DNA from: [Bacteroides] pectinophilus
GTDB lineage: Bacteria; Bacillota; Clostridia; Lachnospirales; Lachnospiraceae
Assembly: GCA_025146925.1 (NCBI GenBank)
Contig: CP102260.1
Coordinates: forward strand, 1,973,389 to 2,037,388
Direction of reading: 5' to 3'
DNA length: 64,000 bases
In this document: positions 51,434-58,710 of the stretch, one piece after another
Position numbering within the stretch: the first letter of the stretch is position 1
Layout of the letters: each line of letters starts with the position of its first letter
The notes under the pieces: model-generated
What the model was told of the DNA's origin: nothing
The model's input: only the letters and a program-made list of their open reading frames with translations
Databases searched by the model: none
Position numbers and translations under genes: made by a program

Positions 51434-51625
51434 AAATAATGCTTTTTTCCTGATTTTCCGGCAAAAGGAAATACCCCTTTTTGCCGTGTTTTAAGTACAT
51501 TCTGCGAAAATTACCATACCCTTTTTATATCCCCCCTGTTTAATTCTGCGAAAATTCACGCAAAGGGGGCCATCGGTCTTCAGCGGCTCAGCCTGTAGAG
51601 ATTCAGATACCCCCACGGTCTTCCG
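51434..51625. other. Non-coding gap with a 14-bp direct repeat, possible cos region
   Basis: ATTCTGCGAAAATT occurs at 51499-51512 and 51543-51556, 44 bp apart, flanking a run of six C (51531-51536) and followed by a run of five G (51563-51567). Terminal sites of HNH-encoding phages are often next to the HNH gene, so this is the best cos candidate in the window, without proof. Confidence 0.4.
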
Positions 51626-51979
51626 TCAGAACCGATACTCTGGATTGTTATCTTCGTTCCATGTCTTTTTATCATGACAGGACTTGCAAAGGCTCTGCCA
51701 GTTCTTCTCGTCCCAGAACAGGACGGGATCACCACGATGCGGTCTGATATGATCGACCACGGTTGCTGTCACTGCATGGCCTTCCTTTAAACACTGAACA
51801 CACAAAGGATGTGCCTTCAGGTATCTTGCCCTTGCCTTCTGCCACTGCCTGTTATAACCACGCTTGCTGCTGCTCGCCCTGTCACCACGGTGCAGTGCTT
51901 CATGCTCCTCGCAGTACAGTCCGTCTGTCAGCTTCGGACATCCGGGATGTCTGCACGGCTTCTTTGGTTTCATCGGCAT
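51626..51979 (-). CDS. HNH endonuclease (packaging-associated)
   Basis: 117 aa. CRHPGCPKLTDGLYCEEHEA supplies structural cysteines, and TVVDHIRPHRGDPVLFWDEK with NWQSLCKSCHDKKTWNEDNN is the HNH core with its metal-binding residues. In HK97-type phages this nuclease works with the terminase in cutting cos ends. The ATG at 51979 follows GGAGG. Unusually, about 7 kb of accessory genes separates it from the small terminase gene. Confidence 0.92.
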   Translation of the reverse strand: MPMKPKKPCRHPGCPKLTDGLYCEEHEALHRGDRASSSKRGYNRQWQKARARYLKAHPLCVQCLKEGHAVTATVVDHIRPHRGDPVLFWDEKNWQSLCKSCHDKKTWNEDNNPEYRF

Positions 51980-52075
51980 CCGCCATTCCTCCCTTCTATG
52001 TACACGGGCGGTGTGAAAGGATTGGAAAGACACCGCCTTATGGCAACATAAAAAGGAGCGTTTCCGCTCCCTTTC
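51980..52075 (-). promoter_or_regulatory. Leader of HNH gene: terminator, hairpin and shared GTGTACATA
   Basis: GGAGCG-GAAA-CGCTCC plus TTTTT (52050-52072) is followed by GGCGGTG...CACCGCC (52007-52037) and CGTGTACATAGAAGGGAGG. The CCACCG..-CGTGTACATA-AAGGAG pattern is repeated before the small gene at 60796. Confidence 0.6.
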
Positions 52076-52117
52076 TTTTTTGCCATCTTAATCATAGCAG
52101 ATGTAAATTAAAAAGTC

Positions 52118-52158
52118 AGTACACCCTTAGTACACCTTTAGTGCACCTCTAGTACACC
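52118..52158. repeat. Four 11-bp tandem repeats at the end of the 52149-53543 gene
   Basis: Units AGTACACCCTT, AGTACACCTTT, AGTGCACCTCT and AGTACACC follow without gaps at 11-bp period, each with a GTGTAC or GTGCAC core. They straddle the stop codon of the inserted gene and lie upstream of the HNH leader. A helically phased binding array for a late regulator is plausible. Confidence 0.7.
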
Positions 52159-53543
52159 ATCCAATCATCATGTTTCTCGCTTTCCACAAAGTATTTATAA
52201 CCATGATCCTTAAGAATTTTTTTAATTGCTTTTTCTAAACGTTCTTGGTCATTTGATGCCGTATACTTGATGCACTCTAAACTGATACCATTCTGCTCGC
52301 AATATTGTCTTTTTCTCTCATCATACTTTATCTGCCGATTAAATCTATCTGATGCAATACTGTTATCCTCTGCCACATAAGTTCCAAATTCATCATAATA
52401 ACCCTTTTTATAATGATGTGGTCCCTGTAGTTCTATAGCCAAATCAATGATTGGATTTCCATCTTTATCAGCAGATTTAGATAATACAAAATCAAACCGA
52501 AGCCCTCTGCCCGAATCACCTACTAAGCCATCAAAAGATTTTTCCCTGATATAAGTAATTCCTAACTGATCCAATATATCCATTGTTTTTGCTTCAAAAG
52601 ATGATACCTCGTGACAACTGCAGCATTTACCCAAATAATAACCTCTGTCCTCATCATAAAGGATTTTTATGTTAGATGAAAGTATATCCTCTTCTTTTCC
52701 ACAGATTTGACAAACACATGCATATTTCTTTGCAATTGTTATTATAGGTTTTCCATACCCCGATTTATCCAACGATAAATGCTGTGGATCTATACACTCT
52801 TTTATAAAATAGCTGTCCCAATACTGATTCGAAAAATCTCTTTTATACGAAGAATCATAGTGAACTACTGCCTCAAAATCATCATATCTGTGCTTTTCTT
52901 CATATTGTTCCTGCTCTTTTCTCCTTCGCTCTTGTTCAGCTTCATCTCGTTCCTTATCATATCGGAATGATAACCGACAGCTCTTTTTTTCTGTTTCCAT
53001 TATCTGCCTTGAAAAGATACTGCATTCCTGTTCATATTTTTTATTATATGGTTGTTTAGCTGCAATACTCTTTTCTATGTCATCATATTCATCCAGTATT
53101 TTTTGTAGATATGACACCATCGGTGTCAGTGACTTCTTTCTGTACCACTGTGCCCACGAATTTGCAAAACTAATGGCATCTTCGTTTTCCAGATTCTTTA
53201 TAAATCTATGTTTTGGTGCAGTCATATCCGCCACCATAGCAGCTATTTTTTCTCTGCCATATTTTTTTACAAGTTTTTCTTTATCATCATACGAATATTT
53301 TCTGTCCAATTCGGGTCTTTGTTTTGGAAACGCTAACCCATTCGGAACTAAATAATCATTGCCGTAATTTCTTTCGTAATGATACTTCTCCTTACAACTG
53401 TCACAGAAAATCTCAACTGCCGTATCATTCTCTTTTTCCTGTCCCCAGTCATTTGACAAATATATTCTGTAAAATTGCAAATAGCCTTTTCCACAAGCAC
53501 ATTTTGCACTATATGGTTTTCTGTAATCTTCTTCATATGACAT
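52149..53543 (-). CDS. Inserted AT-rich gene (moron) with zinc sites and a PD-(D/E)XK-like domain
   Basis: 464 aa, in clearly AT-richer DNA than its neighbours. N-terminal zinc pairs (CACGKGYL ... CDSCKEKY), a long charged coiled coil (about 170-230, ERDEAEQERRRKEQEQYEEK), a second zinc set (CVCQICGKEE ... CCSCHEV), then a nuclease-like end: LRFDFVLSKS with IIDLAIELQGPHHYKKGYYD and the later YDERKRQYCEQNGISLECIK. The D...ELQG...K order fits a Vsr/PD-(D/E)XK-type endonuclease. It has a near-consensus promoter (53585-53613) of its own. A superinfection-exclusion or restriction role is inferred; a homing-type nuclease is an alternative. Confidence 0.7.
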   Translation of the reverse strand: MSYEEDYRKPYSAKCACGKGYLQFYRIYLSNDWGQEKENDTAVEIFCDSCKEKYHYERNYGNDYLVPNGLAFPKQRPELDRKYSYDDKEKLVKKYGREKIAAMVADMTAPKHRFIKNLENEDAISFANSWAQWYRKKSLTPMVSYLQKILDEYDDIEKSIAAKQPYNKKYEQECSIFSRQIMETEKKSCRLSFRYDKERDEAEQERRRKEQEQYEEKHRYDDFEAVVHYDSSYKRDFSNQYWDSYFIKECIDPQHLSLDKSGYGKPIITIAKKYACVCQICGKEEDILSSNIKILYDEDRGYYLGKCCSCHEVSSFEAKTMDILDQLGITYIREKSFDGLVGDSGRGLRFDFVLSKSADKDGNPIIDLAIELQGPHHYKKGYYDEFGTYVAEDNSIASDRFNRQIKYDERKRQYCEQNGISLECIKYTASNDQERLEKAIKKILKDHGYKYFVESEKHDDWMVY

Positions 53544-53584
53544 AGAACATCACTTCCTTCCCAAGTCCACAAACATATAAAAAC

Positions 53585-53613
53585 ATATTAAGATTTTACC
53601 ATAACCCAAACAA
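53585..53613 (-). promoter_or_regulatory. Promoter of the inserted gene at 52149-53543
   Basis: TTGTTT (53608-53613), 17-bp spacer, TAATAT (53585-53590), 42 bp before the start codon. A small hairpin with T-run ends the preceding mazF-like gene at about 53611-53635. Confidence 0.65.
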
Positions 53614-53635
53614 AAAAGACAGCCGTCTGACTGCC

Positions 53636-53998
53636 TTAATTGTACTCTGCATATGCACCTATCTGTATCTGAAGTGCCACGGTGATCTGTTCCATGACCA
53701 CGTCATCCAGCACTTCCCCGATTCTTTCTCCGAGCCTTGTTTTATCAAGGGTTTCCACCTGTTCCGCCAGTGCCATGCTCGGTTTATTCAGACCGCTGCT
53801 TTTCTTCAGCGGGATCTGCACATGGGTCGGAAGATACTTCTTTTTCCACACCCTTGCCGAAAGCGGAATGACCGTAACCACAGGTGAATGCTTATTTGCC
53901 TTATTATTGCTTACTACCAATGCCGGACGCACACCGCCCTGTTCGCTTCCGGCCTTCTCTCCGAAATCCACATAATAAATATCTCCACGCTTACACAT
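53636..53998 (-). CDS. MazF/PemK-type toxin-like endoribonuclease
   Basis: 120 aa. RGDIYYVDFGEKAGSEQGGV and RPALVVSNNKANKHSPVVTV are the conserved MazF core, including the GSEQGGVRP active-site loop; PLSARVWKKKYLPTHVQIPL and MALAEQVETLDKTRLGERIG complete the family pattern. Start follows AGGAGG. No MazE-like antitoxin is next to it: the upstream gene is a sigma-like regulator. It may be a lone mRNA nuclease used in the lytic cycle, or its antitoxin lies elsewhere. Confidence 0.88.
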   Translation of the reverse strand: MCKRGDIYYVDFGEKAGSEQGGVRPALVVSNNKANKHSPVVTVIPLSARVWKKKYLPTHVQIPLKKSSGLNKPSMALAEQVETLDKTRLGERIGEVLDDVVMEQITVALQIQIGAYAEYN

Positions 53999-54007
53999 AA
54001 AAACCTC

Positions 54008-54493
54008 CTATCCGAGGACAAAGGCTTCCACCTGTCTGTCCCTCAGTTCATACTGTTTATCCAGTTCCTTCAATGCTGCTTTCCTGTATTTCCCGATCAT
54101 CGTATGGCTCACATGGTATCTTTCCATCATGATGTCCCATGTCATGTCCTCATCCAGAAGATCCGTGATAATGCTTCTATGTCTTTCATCCAGTCCGTTC
54201 ACTGCATGCTCGAAAAAATCCAGTTCTTCTTTCAGGAACATATATCTGTGGAAAAGGAAATCGTACCACTCGTCATTTTCCCGTTCCATTGCCGCCTTAT
54301 ACTTGATTGCTATGTTTGCCGTTTTATCGGAAAGAGTGCTCGTCTGCACCCTTTCCCCGTCCTGATGGGAATAAAGCATGGAATCGATCATGTCCTGTTC
54401 GCTCACTCCCTGAAACTGACGGAGCTGGAACTCAGTCACGGTCAGTTCCTTTTTCATGTTCTTATATTCCTTCATCATTACTTCTGCCGTCAT
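54008..54493 (-). CDS. Sigma-like late gene regulator (ArpU/RinA/DUF1492-like)
   Basis: 161 aa, basic, helical. The C-terminal part (MTWDIMMERYHVSHTMIGKY, RKAALKELDKQYELRDRQVE) is a sigma-region-4-like HTH as in the ArpU/RinA regulators that switch on late phage genes. The middle (LFHRYMFLKEELDFFEHAVN, LDERHRSIITDLLDEDMTWD) matches the same group. The ATG at 54493 follows GGAGGT. It overlaps the helicase gene by 32 nt and precedes the mazF-like gene, the packaging block and tails in transcription order. Confidence 0.78.
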   Translation of the reverse strand: MTAEVMMKEYKNMKKELTVTEFQLRQFQGVSEQDMIDSMLYSHQDGERVQTSTLSDKTANIAIKYKAAMERENDEWYDFLFHRYMFLKEELDFFEHAVNGLDERHRSIITDLLDEDMTWDIMMERYHVSHTMIGKYRKAALKELDKQYELRDRQVEAFVLG

Positions 54494-55835
54494 CCGTCAT
54501 ACCTCCAATCCTTGCCTTTACTGCTTCTATCATTGCATTCTGTGTAGTATCCTTTTTTTCAATTGCCCGGAGGATATCTTCATCGACCGTTCCTTCTGTC
54601 ACCAGATGCTCTATGATGACCGTGTGTTTCTGTCCCTGTCTGTAAAGTCTGGCATTTAACTGCTGATACAGTTCAAGGGACCATGTAAGCGAGAACCACA
54701 CGATGGTCGAACCGCCTTCCTGAAGATTCAGTCCGTGTCCTGCCGATGCCGGATGGATCAGTGCCACCGGGATTTTCCCTTCATTCCAGTCCTCGATGTC
54801 CTTCTTGGTATTGATATCCCTTGCCGGAAACCGTTTTAATATCCTCTCCCTGTCATGCTTGAACCAGTATGCAACCAGAAGCGGTTTCCCGTTTGCCGAT
54901 TCAATCAGGTCTTCCAGTGCATCCAGTTTTCTGTCATGGATATTACGGACATTGCCGGATTCATCATAGACCGCACCGTTTGCCATCTGCTGGAGCTTGT
55001 TGCTTAAGGCTGCTGCATTTACCGCATCGATGTCCTGTCCTTCCCCGTATTCGAGGATCATTTCATCTGCCATCCTGTCATAAAGCCCCTGTTCGGATTC
55101 CGACATGGAAACGGACACCCGGTTGCTCACGCATTCCGGCATATCAAGATAATCCACGGCTTTCATGGAAATGCTGATATCGGAAATCAGTTCATATATT
55201 TTTTCTTCTGCCCCTTCCCTCGGTTTATAGGAAAAAATGATCTCACGATTCCGCTTATCCGGCAGAAAGAACCTGTCACGGTAGCCGCCGATATATCTTC
55301 CAAGCCTCTGCCCCATATCAAGGATTCCGATCTCTGCCCATAAGTCCATGAGGTTTCCCGGTGTTCCCGTAAGCCCGACCACACGTTTTGCCATCGGCCT
55401 TACTTTTTTCAGGTCTTTGAACCTCTGTGCCTTCGGGGACTTGAAGCTCGACAGTTCATCAATGATGACCATGTCAAAATCAAAAAATATGTTTTTTGTC
55501 ATCCAAGAAACATTGTCCCTTCCGATGATCGTCACATCGGCTCCTGACAGAAGTGCTTCCTTTCTCTGCTCTGCAGTTCCCATTGCCACGGCAAATGTCA
55601 TGCCGTAAAGATGCTCCCACTTTTTTATCTCTGCCGGCCATGTGGTCTCTGCCACACGCTTCGGTGCTATCACCAAGATCCGTCTTACTTCAAAATAGTC
55701 AAACAGCAGAAGCCACAGTGCCGTAAGCGTGATGACCGTTTTGCCAAGTCCCATATCAAGGATAAGGCAGCTCACGGGATGTTCGATTATAAAATCTGTT
55801 GCATACTGCTGATAATCATGTGCTTTGTATTTCAT
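54462..55835 (-). CDS. SNF2-type DNA helicase/translocase
   Basis: 457 aa. Motif I LDMGLGKTVITLTALW, motif II VIIDELSSFKSPKAQRFKDL, motif III VVGLTGTPGNLMDLWAEIGI, motif V HPASAGHGLNLQEGGSTIVW and motif VI QQLNARLYRQGQKHTVIIEH define a compact SNF2 motor, typical of phage replication modules. The ATG at 55835 after CGGAGG is chosen; upstream codons are not coding. Its start lies inside the VRR-NUC gene (20-nt overlap), which supplies a nuclease partner. Confidence 0.92.
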   Translation of the reverse strand: MKYKAHDYQQYATDFIIEHPVSCLILDMGLGKTVITLTALWLLLFDYFEVRRILVIAPKRVAETTWPAEIKKWEHLYGMTFAVAMGTAEQRKEALLSGADVTIIGRDNVSWMTKNIFFDFDMVIIDELSSFKSPKAQRFKDLKKVRPMAKRVVGLTGTPGNLMDLWAEIGILDMGQRLGRYIGGYRDRFFLPDKRNREIIFSYKPREGAEEKIYELISDISISMKAVDYLDMPECVSNRVSVSMSESEQGLYDRMADEMILEYGEGQDIDAVNAAALSNKLQQMANGAVYDESGNVRNIHDRKLDALEDLIESANGKPLLVAYWFKHDRERILKRFPARDINTKKDIEDWNEGKIPVALIHPASAGHGLNLQEGGSTIVWFSLTWSLELYQQLNARLYRQGQKHTVIIEHLVTEGTVDEDILRAIEKKDTTQNAMIEAVKARIGGMTDDGRSNDEGI

Positions 55836-56097
55836 CAAGGATACCTCCGATCTGTTCGATATTATCAACTACATAAACGGGAAAGCCTAACCTCTCAAGC
55901 ATCCTCTTTCTCTTTAGCTGAAGCGGCCTCGGCTTCTTCCCCGGTGCTTTCAGTTCCACGAATGCCATTTTCCCGTCCGGCATCAGGACGATGCGGTCAG
56001 GCACTCCATTCATACCGGGTGATACGAACTTCAGTGCCATGCCTTTCCGCTTTTTTGCTTCTTCTCTCAAATGTCTCTCTACTGTACTTTCTAGCAA
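55816..56097 (-). CDS. VRR-NUC domain nuclease
   Basis: 93 aa. The whole protein is one VRR-NUC fold: GMALKFVSPGMNGVPDRIVL with MAFVELKAPGKKPRPLQLKR gives the PD..ExK active site (D of PDRIVL, E and K of VELKAP). Such phage proteins act as Holliday-junction or flap-type nucleases and are encoded beside SNF2 helicases. Starts MLESTVERHLREEAKKRKGM. Confidence 0.92.
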   Translation of the reverse strand: MLESTVERHLREEAKKRKGMALKFVSPGMNGVPDRIVLMPDGKMAFVELKAPGKKPRPLQLKRKRMLERLGFPVYVVDNIEQIGGILDEIQST

Positions 56098-56211
56098 AAC
56101 CAGATACCTCCTTTGCCGATTGCGGTTGCCATATGCCTTTAACTCCTATACGCGCATATATACATGAATTGCTCTTTTTATCTTTATTTTTAATTCTCAA
56201 CTGGATTTAAT

Positions 56212-56336
56212 GGGAAACTGGGAAACTAAGAACCGCAACCCCTTATTTTCCAAGGTGTCAGCACGGTTTCCGACTACCGTTGCCCATCTGCATCTGGGAA
56301 ACCCCGGAAACCGCCTAACGGGTTTCCTCTGGTTTC
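56212..56336. repeat. Cluster of GGAAAC motifs, possible origin iterons
   Basis: Seven GGAAAC/GTTTCC copies in 125 bp (starting near 56212, 56220, 56265, 56296, 56306, 56320, 56331), in both orientations, beside the end of the VapE-type replication gene. The cluster overlaps the last codons of that gene only at its right end; the rest is a non-coding gap. Iterons of a replication origin fit, but sequence alone does not prove it. Confidence 0.45.
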
Positions 56337-58699
56337 TCATCCATCCGCACAAAAGTCTTCTGCACTCCGTAAAGGGGGACTTTGGTCTTGCCCGTGGTAT
56401 TGGAATCATACTTCTTCCATCCCCCGATCTTGTTTAAGATGCCTTCAATCTCATAGGAATCCGCCTTCTTTAAGTTCTGGCGCTCTTTGCCGAAGCACTC
56501 CACCCAGATCTCCATGATGCACACACGCTCACGCATGACCGTTCCTTTTACACCGACCGTCTCGAACTCTCCTCCGCCAAGGAATGCCCTTCTCTGGTAA
56601 ATATCCATTGATGCCCAGTTATCCGGCAGCAGTCTGTCAAGGTAGTCCTGCACGATGCCCTCACGGTCATCCGACTCCATTGCCTCCTGCTGCATCTTGT
56701 ACGCTTCCTCTGCCTCCGCACCTTTTAAGAACAGCTCCTCGCCTTCGTTATACAGATGGATTGCTTCTGCCCAGATCTGGTCGACACAGTCAAGCTCCCA
56801 CGGGTGGTGTTTTCCTGTCCCCGGCACATGCACGGGCCAGAATCTTCTGTTTCCTGTCACGTCACGCAGGAATCCGCCCTCGGAGTTGGTGCTTCCCACG
56901 ATGATGCACTTTCTCGGATGGGACTCTACATTGACTCCGTATGCCTGACGGAACTTATCATCCTGACGGGTGACAAAGGACTTTACTACCTCGACTTCCG
57001 TCTTGCGGATGCCGTTCATCTCACTGATCTCAAGTATCCAGTTTCCGAGCAGCTTCTCGGCAGCAGTCTTATCCCTCATATCCGAAATGGATAAGGAGTC
57101 CGAGAACCACTGCTTTCCAAGGATGGCAAAGAAGGTGGATTTTCCCATTCCCTGCGGACCGTTCAGCACGAGGATGGAGTCGAACTTTACTCCCGGCTTA
57201 TAGATACGTGCTACCGCAGCCACCAGTGTCTTGCGGATGACCGCCCTTGTGTACGGTGAATCTTTCGCACCGAAATAGTCGATGAGCAGTGTATTGATAC
57301 GCTCCTGTCCGTCCCAGTGAAGCGTTGCGAAATAATCCTTGATCGGATGGTAGAGCCTGTCGGATGACACTACGGCAAGCAGTGCATCCTTAAACTTGGT
57401 CGGTGACCAGATCCCGTACACCCTCTCGAAATACACTTTTGCATTTGCAAGGTCAGAGTCATTCCATCCGGGCTTTACCTGTTTCCACGGAAGCGGACCG
57501 ATGACATCAATGGTATCCTTGAACTCGTTGTATACGATGTTCTTGAAATTCTCATCATTGCGGATGATCAGTGCAATGTTCTGCAGTGTATCCTTGATAT
57601 TTCCCCTGCGGTCAAGTGCCAGCTTGTTCTGCCAGTCCTCATCCGTCTCTGCGGAAAATTCCTGTACCGCCAGCTCCTGTCTTTCCCTGGCAAGCGTGTT
57701 CTTCACTTCTTCATCTGCAGAAGCAAAATCCTGCATGGCTTTGAAAGACGGGAGTTTTCCAGGCTCTGTCCCTTCGGCTGCCCTTGCATCCTTGTCTCCG
57801 AATTTATGAAGCCTTACCACATCAAACGCATTCATCAGCTTTCCGCAGCATGGGTCCGTTGCATGGTGGCTGTATACGAACAGGTCATCATAGACCACGA
57901 CTCCGGCAGCAGAGTCCGCCGGGATATAGTCATATCTTCCGGGGATCGCCCTTGAATGCCTGTACACATCCGGGATGAATTTGTCGATTGCCTGTGTCAC
58001 CGTGTATGTGCGGTTGAAGGCCCCGATCAGCCCGTCCTTGGAAAGCGGGTCAGCCTGTTTTTTGATATCCCTCTGCACAATAGATGACTGACGGTTGCTC
58101 ACCGGCCATGCTGATACATCATGCCAGTCCTTATAACGGGACAGCACTTCATCGGGATCGACTTCGTTCCCTTCGATCTCCTGAAACATATACTCTCCGT
58201 CACTAGAAGTGCTAGGCCAGTACATGAGTCTTGATGGTTCATAGGTGGAATCATCAAACAGTTCGATTCCGATATCCGATGCAAGCATACGGCTGACCGC
58301 CCCGTACTCATCAGGTGTCACATCCCTTGTCAGGAATATGATGATACGCAGTCTCGGCTTCTCCGGCGTATGCTTATGTGTGGAATACACCACCATCTTC
58401 ATGTCAAAGAACATTTCCAGTTCATCAATGATGCCCTGTGTTCCGTAATCCATATCAAGCGTGATGGCGGATCTGGAGATTACACAGTCCTTCTTCCTTC
58501 GTCCGCCCTTCAGCTTTCCAAGGACGAATCCTCCGACATCCTTGATATTGTCCTGCTGCCCTTTCGGCATCTTCCTGTACTGCTCCATTGTTTCCGCAGT
58601 ATATTTTGTCTTGGACAGACGGCTGACAAAATCTTCATATGTCATATCCGTACAGTTAAACTTTTTGTCCATTCTTGAGTTTCCAATTGATACAAACAT
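56315..58699 (-). CDS. VapE-type replication protein (primase/helicase)
   Basis: 794 aa. N-terminal BT4734-like region (about 10-200) with FVSRLSKTKYTAETMEQYRK and AITLDMDYGTQGIIDELEMF, a middle DUF3854/D5-like part (about 210-400), then a VirE superfamily-3-type ATPase (about 410-720): LVLNGPQGMGKSTFFAILGK is Walker A, ISEMNGIRKTEVEVVKSFVT the B segment, and TNSEGGFLRDVTGNRRFWPV a late motif. Such proteins start phage replication. Start follows GGAGGC. The GGAAAC cluster sits at its 3' end. Confidence 0.93.
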   Translation of the reverse strand: MFVSIGNSRMDKKFNCTDMTYEDFVSRLSKTKYTAETMEQYRKMPKGQQDNIKDVGGFVLGKLKGGRRKKDCVISRSAITLDMDYGTQGIIDELEMFFDMKMVVYSTHKHTPEKPRLRIIIFLTRDVTPDEYGAVSRMLASDIGIELFDDSTYEPSRLMYWPSTSSDGEYMFQEIEGNEVDPDEVLSRYKDWHDVSAWPVSNRQSSIVQRDIKKQADPLSKDGLIGAFNRTYTVTQAIDKFIPDVYRHSRAIPGRYDYIPADSAAGVVVYDDLFVYSHHATDPCCGKLMNAFDVVRLHKFGDKDARAAEGTEPGKLPSFKAMQDFASADEEVKNTLARERQELAVQEFSAETDEDWQNKLALDRRGNIKDTLQNIALIIRNDENFKNIVYNEFKDTIDVIGPLPWKQVKPGWNDSDLANAKVYFERVYGIWSPTKFKDALLAVVSSDRLYHPIKDYFATLHWDGQERINTLLIDYFGAKDSPYTRAVIRKTLVAAVARIYKPGVKFDSILVLNGPQGMGKSTFFAILGKQWFSDSLSISDMRDKTAAEKLLGNWILEISEMNGIRKTEVEVVKSFVTRQDDKFRQAYGVNVESHPRKCIIVGSTNSEGGFLRDVTGNRRFWPVHVPGTGKHHPWELDCVDQIWAEAIHLYNEGEELFLKGAEAEEAYKMQQEAMESDDREGIVQDYLDRLLPDNWASMDIYQRRAFLGGGEFETVGVKGTVMRERVCIMEIWVECFGKERQNLKKADSYEIEGILNKIGGWKKYDSNTTGKTKVPLYGVQKTFVRMDEKPEETR

Positions 58700-58710
58700 G
58701 TTTCTGCCTC

